64,000 bases of DNA from Vitellaria paradoxa (Eukaryota > Streptophyta > Magnoliopsida > Ericales > Sapotaceae). The notes under the pieces are model-generated. The model searched no databases. It was not told the DNA's origin and saw nothing but the letters and a program-made list of their open reading frames with translations. A program made the translations under genes and the position numbers. The DNA lies in assembly GCA_019916065.1 (NCBI GenBank), contig CM034236.1:50558690-50622689 (forward strand), read 5' to 3'. The first letter of the stretch is position 1, and each line of letters starts with the position of its first letter. Shown piece after piece: positions 59,462 through 64,000 of the stretch.

Positions 59462-59770
59462 AAAAAATTAATCAAAGTTAATGGGTTTTGGTTAATTTTA
59501 ATCAATTAAACACCCTCTTTAATATGTTTTTTTTCAAGTTTTAACTATAGATCTACCCGTTTTTGTAAAAAGTTAGTAAAATTTGATGAATTTTAGTTAA
59601 TTTTAACCAATCAAACACCCTCCTTAATTTTCTTTTTCGAAGTTTTACTGTGGACTCACCCGTCTTTGTAAAAAGTTAGTAAAAATTGATGAATTTTGAT
59701 TAATTTTAACCAATCAAACACCCTCCTTAATTTTCTTTTTTCAAATTTTACTGTGGAACCACCAGCCTTT
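59462..59770. repeat. Three direct repeats of about 110-120 bp
   Basis: Three successive units each contain a GTTAGTAAAA(T/A)TTGATGAATTTT-like block (absent or altered in the first), TTAATTTTAA(T/C)CAAT(T/C)AAACA, CCCTC(T/C)TTAAT and TTTTTTCAA(G/A)TTTTACT...CCACC(A/C)G(C/T)(C/T)TTTGT. Units two and three are closest. No coding content. Confidence 0.75.
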
Positions 59771-61563
59771 GTGTTATATCTAAGTTGTATTTTCATTCTA
59801 CCGATTTTCTCAAGAATAAGACAGAAAGTTACCACTTGGAAGTAAGTAAAGCAAGCACCCTCACGCCTTTCTCGGGTGCTGCTGCATCAATGTCATATGA
59901 TGATTCACGGAGGAGGAGGAGGAGGAAGAGGAAGGTGGATGGTTGAAGTGCCAAATAAATGTGACCGAGCTCTTGTAGCTGTCCCTTTGCTTGTTTGAGA
60001 TTTTATACGTGGTTCAATACTTATCACTAAAACCAAGTAAGTTGTTCGAGTTTTTTTTTGTTAGGTTATAAATTTGTTTGAGTTGAATTTAAATTATAAA
60101 TAAATTAAATTTAATTCATATTTTTAAATTCGCTATACTTCTGAGCAAGGTTTAAAAATTTATTTGATCCAGAATTTTACTTAAATTTAACTCTAAAAAT
60201 AAATCAATTAATTTTTTAAACTTAATAAGCTTAATTTAAATACATTACGATTCGACTTGTAATTTGATTGACCCTGAAGTCCGATTGATAAATTACGACA
60301 AATAATAACTCGTTGCATTATTGGAAGTTGACAAGATTCGCCCAAGCATTTTTTTTTGTTTTGTTTTTATCTGCCATCATATGATAATATAGAATAATTG
60401 GAGTCCCATATGAATCCTTAATAAAAAATTTACCCAATACTTGTTTACTGAATAAATGAATTTAATTGAAATAAAAATAAGAAATTTAACTCTTTAAAGT
60501 CTCGTTTAATATTTATAAATATATTTAAATAACACACCTTTAAATATCTAATATATTTATTATTTTGTATTTATAAATATAGTGAGTTTTAACTCTAAAA
60601 ATTGAATTATAATTTATTATTTTTTAGCTAAATAATTTCTATGTTAGTAATTATTTTGAAATATTATATTTCATAATAAACGTTAGATTTATATTTGTAA
60701 TTGACAAATTAATGAATAAAATAATTATTTCAAATTTATATTTTAATTTTATTTGTTTGGTTAGGGTGTCAAAAATATAAGTTTAAAAGTTTCCGAACAC
60801 CAAACAAATATAGGTCAAGTAGACAAGTTTCTTGGAGTTAGTACGTCAAATTAAAATTCATCAAAGTCAGACAACTTCTGGAGTCTTGTTGGCAAGTCAC
60901 CGGAACCTTATGCGTGAGTTTTTCGAAAGAATTCAAAGGCATAAATGTATTATTCATGGAGTGCAGGTGAAAGTTCTGTTTAATGCGATGTCCATTGTGA
61001 TTTGCGCAATAAGGATTGAAAGAACAAATTGTGTATACTACCATAATTCCCCTTATAACCATTTGTGTATAGTAAAAATTTTGATCTTTGTTACATGATA
61101 TTTTTTTCTTTCTTATTTGTGAAGAATTTTCCTCGTAAAAGTCTCGGTGTTCAATATCTTTTATTTTTCTACACTTTTATATTGTGTTTGTATGGTAATC
61201 CATAACTAACAAAGGTGAAATTTTAACAAAATAAATTCTATTTAAACTATCACACAATTCAATTTAGTAAATTTAAAATTTATAAACATTATTATAATAA
61301 AATATTATAATATTAAGGGTAAAGTACAGAAACTACTTCTATACTTTACCCTCGATCTCAATTTGGTCTCATTATTTTCAATTGCAACAGTTAAATCCCC
61401 GCACTTTTGATCCAGCATCAATCTAGTCCTTCTGTCCGTTAACTGTCAAGTGGCACCGTTTAGTTGAGGGTAAATTTGTCATTTACCCACCCTCGTTCAA
61501 TAGACGAGCTTATACAGATCGTTCCACAAATCTCCCTTCAATTCGATCCATCTCATGCGAGAA

Positions 61564-62040
61564 ATGGAAAATTTGCATGATGAAGTTTCTGAATCAACAA
61601 ATGCAAGTCGAACCGGAGCAAGATAGAGGATCTGTGACTGTGGGAAACGTTGCAAACTGAGGACCTCATGGACAAAGACGAACCCAAGGAGAAGATTCTT
61701 TAACTGTGAAACATATGGGGTAAGTTCAGTTTGATTTCAATACATACATATATATTCAAATATATTTGCATATTTTTTTAATTTTTTTTCTTATGGTTCT
61801 ATATTTTGTTACTAAATTAATGAATTTTCTTTTTTTCAGAATCAATGATATTGTGGATTTTTTGTTTGGTATGATCCCCCAATTTGTAATAGATCAAAGA
61901 ATGTCATATCTAAATTGCTGAGGAAGCTTACAAAGCTGGAGTGTGAAGTGAAGCAGAGGGAAAAAAAAAAAAAGGAAAAGTTACTGTGGGCAACATTCGT
62001 TTTGACATGGGTTGTAGTGGCTGTTATTGTATTTAACTAG
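61564..62040 (+). pseudogene. GRF-type zinc finger protein (At4g04775-like), broken
   Basis: Two exons: 61564-61719 and 61840-62040 (donor GTAAGT at 61720, acceptor TTCAG at 61839). The product would be a small GRF zinc finger protein with a C-terminal membrane anchor. Visible parts are RICDCGKRCKLRTSWTKTNP and RRFFNCETYG (first half of the zinc finger), YCGFFVWYDPPICNRSKNVI (second half), a lysine-rich coiled stretch, and LLWATFVLTWVVVAVIVF as one transmembrane segment. Two in-frame stops break it: TAG at 61624 just before the finger and TGA at 61846 just after the splice. Genes of this family are often found inside or beside plant MULEs. Function is unknown. Confidence 0.8.
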
Positions 62041-62563
62041 AGCAATAGAAGATTCAATACTCAAGTGAAGTAGTTGTGTTGAAAGTTGATGTACTGCTGA
62101 AAATTTTGGTTTTGTTTTTGGTAGCGTGGATGTATCAGATGATTTTACTGTTGGTATGTAATATATGGATGCTTTCGTTGTAATGGAAAAATTAACTATT
62201 AGTTTGAATCACTTTTTGTTGTAATGGAATCCAAGGAAAAGGATAACATCTTGATCTGTAACATGCTTCATTTATGGTAGGTAGACCCCATCCAATTGCT
62301 GCCTTTCTAAAGTGGCCAATAATTCACTTTGAATTGCATATATTTACATATACGTCCTTGAACCAATGTCAAGTGTGGGCCTACATTCATCAACATTTTC
62401 AACACCATAGTTTTTCCCCTGTTCAAGTTCATTTTCTTTCAAAAGCTCAAGTTAGGAATCATTTTCTCTGCAGGAAATTTGAAATCAAAATCCCAATTCA
62501 CAAGAATTTAGGTGAAATTGGAGACTACATGGCTCGTAGAAAATAAGCAAAATAATTTTTTTG

Positions 62564-62685
62564 ATTGAAATTCCACGAGGCTAGTCAACAAGGGCACATA
62601 AGACTGTACAAGGGCACATAAGATTGAAATTCCACGAGGCTACTCAACAAGGGCACATAAGATTGAAATTTCACATGGCTAATCA
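62564..62685. repeat. Short tandem repeats in the MULE interior
   Basis: The unit ATTGAAATTCCACGAGGCTA then (C/G)TCAACAAGGGCACATAAG starts at 62564, 62623 and 62662. The basic period is 39 bp. The first interval is 59 because of an extra ACTGTACAAGGGCACATAAG block. A run of four AACC units follows at 62684-62701. Confidence 0.88.
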
Positions 62686-62697
62686 ACCAACCAACCA

Positions 62698-63030
62698 ACC
62701 AAAAATTCTTACAAATAGCTACATTACAGCAACCTCAACCCAACGAACACTAACAAATGCACAGCAAATTCACAACTACACAACAAATACACATTCACAA
62801 TTGCATAGCAGCAAATTGACAAATGCACAGCAAATTTACCTAGGCCTCCTTTCATTTTGCATTTGAAGCAATCAACCAACTAGAAATTCTTACAAACAGC
62901 TGCATATTACAGCAGCCTCAACCCAACAAACATACTTAATCATCAACCACAAAATAATTGCAGCCACATTCACAACTACACAGCAGCCACATTCACAACT
63001 GCACAGCAGCACATTGACAAATGCCTAGCA
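62698..63030. repeat. Imperfect CA-rich duplication
   Basis: Two related blocks (62698-62875 and 62880-63030) each contain AAATTCTTACAAA(T/C)AGCT(A/G)CAT, then ACAGCA(A/G)CCTCAACCCAAC, followed by multiple short ACAACTACACAGCA / ACAAATGCACAGCAAA units. No coding function; probably part of the MULE's non-coding interior. Confidence 0.75.
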
Positions 63031-63410
63031 AACAGATCAAATGGTAACATGCCTCAACATGATTATTTGAAACAAAGAACATCAAAAGAAAACTAGAGGA
63101 TATAATTGTCTTCTAAAATCATCTGATTGCATTCATATTTAGCATTCACAATTCATCCAGAAGTTTTACAAAAATTCACAATTTCTCCCTTTGGAGCCGC
63201 ATTCAGATTTCCAAAAAAAAAAAAAAAAAACATCTGCAGTCACTTTTAACTCAAAAAACAAAATAACACTTCCAATTGCTTTAATTCACTTGTTCCTCGA
63301 TCCACTCCTCAACACTTCCAGTGATGACAATATGACATGTTGCTTTCCTCTTTGCTCGATGCCTTTTCCTAAAAATTCTGTCAAAGTAAACCTTGAAAAA
63401 CTAGTTCCAA

Positions 63411-64000
63411 CTACTGATGACTGGGTTGAAACTGGTCTTGCTGGGACATCTTCATTGGCAATTGGTGTTGATCTGATGACTGGGTTGAAACTGGTCCTGC
63501 TGGGATATCTTCATTGGCAGTTGGTGTTGATTGTGGAGAAACACAAATCATATTAGCAACTTGAAGATGAATCGACAAATATTGATAAAAAAAAAAAAAA
63601 ACAAAATTTAGTTTAAGAGAGAGGGCAACACAACTCACAACTGACTTATTTGGAGGGGTTGGCTTGTTAATGTGTTTTCTTATGTGCTTCCTTTGGTGCT
63701 CCAAGTCTGGTGGATTTTTACATGTCCTGCTATTATGCCCTAAAACCCCACACTTCCAACATGTCACAATTCCTTCTCTTTTATTCACTTTGTCTGTGTG
63801 CTCACTTTCCCCTACCTCATTTCTTCTTACTTTCTTAGGCCGACCAGTTTGCTTGTGGAAGAGAGATAGTGGGGGTGGTATTGGAGTCTTAACCCGCATG
63901 GTAGAACCATTCAGTGGGTTTATTATGGGATTGTAAATTTTTGATTTGTTGAGGTTGAATACCAATTGCTCACATAATCTTCTGGCCTCCACCCTTGTAA
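63411..64000 (-). pseudogene. MuDR-type transposase, C-terminal end (partial at window edge)
   Basis: C-terminal tail of a Mutator-like transposase, entering from beyond 64000 on the minus strand. Recognisable are the INPLNGSTM motif, the proline-rich TPIPPPLSLFHKQTGRPKKV linker, and a CCHC zinc knuckle CWKCGVLGHNSRTC (about 63770-63729) with the C-x2-C-x4-H-x4-C spacing used in plant MULE proteins. A probable intron begins at GTGAGT near 63636. The tail after it contains a 59-bp duplication. The catalytic DDE and SWIM domains would lie off the window. I cannot tell whether the whole gene is intact; it is listed as a pseudogene with low certainty, because the tail is disturbed and the partner gene is dead. 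Confidence 0.72.
63416..63533. repeat. 59-bp tandem duplication at the MULE transposase end
   Basis: Copies at 63416-63474 and 63475-63533 start GATGACTGGGTTGAAACTGG and end with ATTGGTGTTGAT or GTTGGTGTTGAT; they differ at about three positions. The period is not a multiple of three, so the two copies are read in different frames on the minus strand. Confidence 0.92.

Larger units (their letters stand above)
56967..61316. other. Intergenic region downstream of the HLS1-like gene
   Basis: The first few hundred bases would be the HLS1-like 3' UTR. An 18-base G run stands at 57522-57541, within a T/G-rich patch. Family B MITEs cluster at 57785-59296. At 59460-59760 a block of about 110 bp (core TAATTTTAACCAATCAAACA then CCCTCCTTAATTTTC) is repeated three times. 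No gene is recognised. Confidence 0.6.
61317..64000 (-). mobile_element. Mutator-like element (MULE), right part off window
   Basis: The right side encodes the C-terminus of a MuDR-type transposase on the minus strand (63992-63411 and beyond the edge). About 2 kb further left is a GRF zinc-finger gene on the plus strand. The probable outer end is the GC-richer segment beginning GGGTAAAGTACAGAAACTAC at 61317, which has the look of a MULE terminal inverted repeat and runs about 180 bp. The other end and the 9-bp target duplication are outside the window, so the boundary is an inference. Confidence 0.6.

Overview
This is nuclear DNA from a dicot-like flowering plant. It is strongly AT-rich, with GT-AG spliced genes, abundant (TA)n microsatellites, hAT, CACTA and MULE transposons, a tRNA-derived SINE and many short inverted-repeat elements (MITEs). 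The species cannot be named from the sequence alone. Protein family calls come from recognising conserved motifs by eye; no database search was run.

Layout. 1-1108: 3' end of a dead Ac-like hAT element. 1109-4432: TE-rich intergenic DNA with an old duplication split by a MITE. 4433-10421 (+): a seven-exon formamidase (FmdA/AmdA family) whose exons remain readable but whose intron 1 donor, intron 2 acceptor and exon 5 donor are all abnormal and whose C-terminus is cut by stops, so it is probably a young pseudogene. 10422-14749: intergenic, with an inverted-repeat element. 14750-19609 (-): an intact seven-exon queuosine-salvage glycosylase (QNG1/DUF2419), predicted 306 aa, with MITE and duplication debris in intron 2. 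19610-24700: intergenic, with MITEs and a decayed casein kinase II alpha exon. 24700-26528: a dead hAT of the ZMYM1-like class. 27984-39949: a complete 11,966-bp CACTA (En/Spm) transposon bounded by CACTA...TAGTG ends and a TTT target-site duplication. It carries remnants of a TnpD-like transposase and a Transposase_24 (TnpA-like) gene, whose last intron holds a 178-bp tandem array of alternating A/B monomers. 39950-55243: long AT-rich intergenic DNA with a SINE, MITEs and (TA)n tracts. 55244-56966 (+): an intact three-exon HOOKLESS1-like GNAT protein, predicted 414 aa. 56967-61316: intergenic, MITE cluster. From about 61317 to the window end: a Mutator-like element carrying a broken GRF zinc-finger gene (+) and the C-terminal zinc-knuckle end of a MuDR transposase (-), which continues past 64000.

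The host genes (formamidase, QNG1, HLS1-like) are unrelated single-copy genes with no common pathway. Most of the remaining recognisable sequence is transposon material. The most unusual items are the intronic alternating-monomer array inside the CACTA element, the concentration of splice-site lesions in the formamidase, and the TAG-only stops in the CACTA genes.
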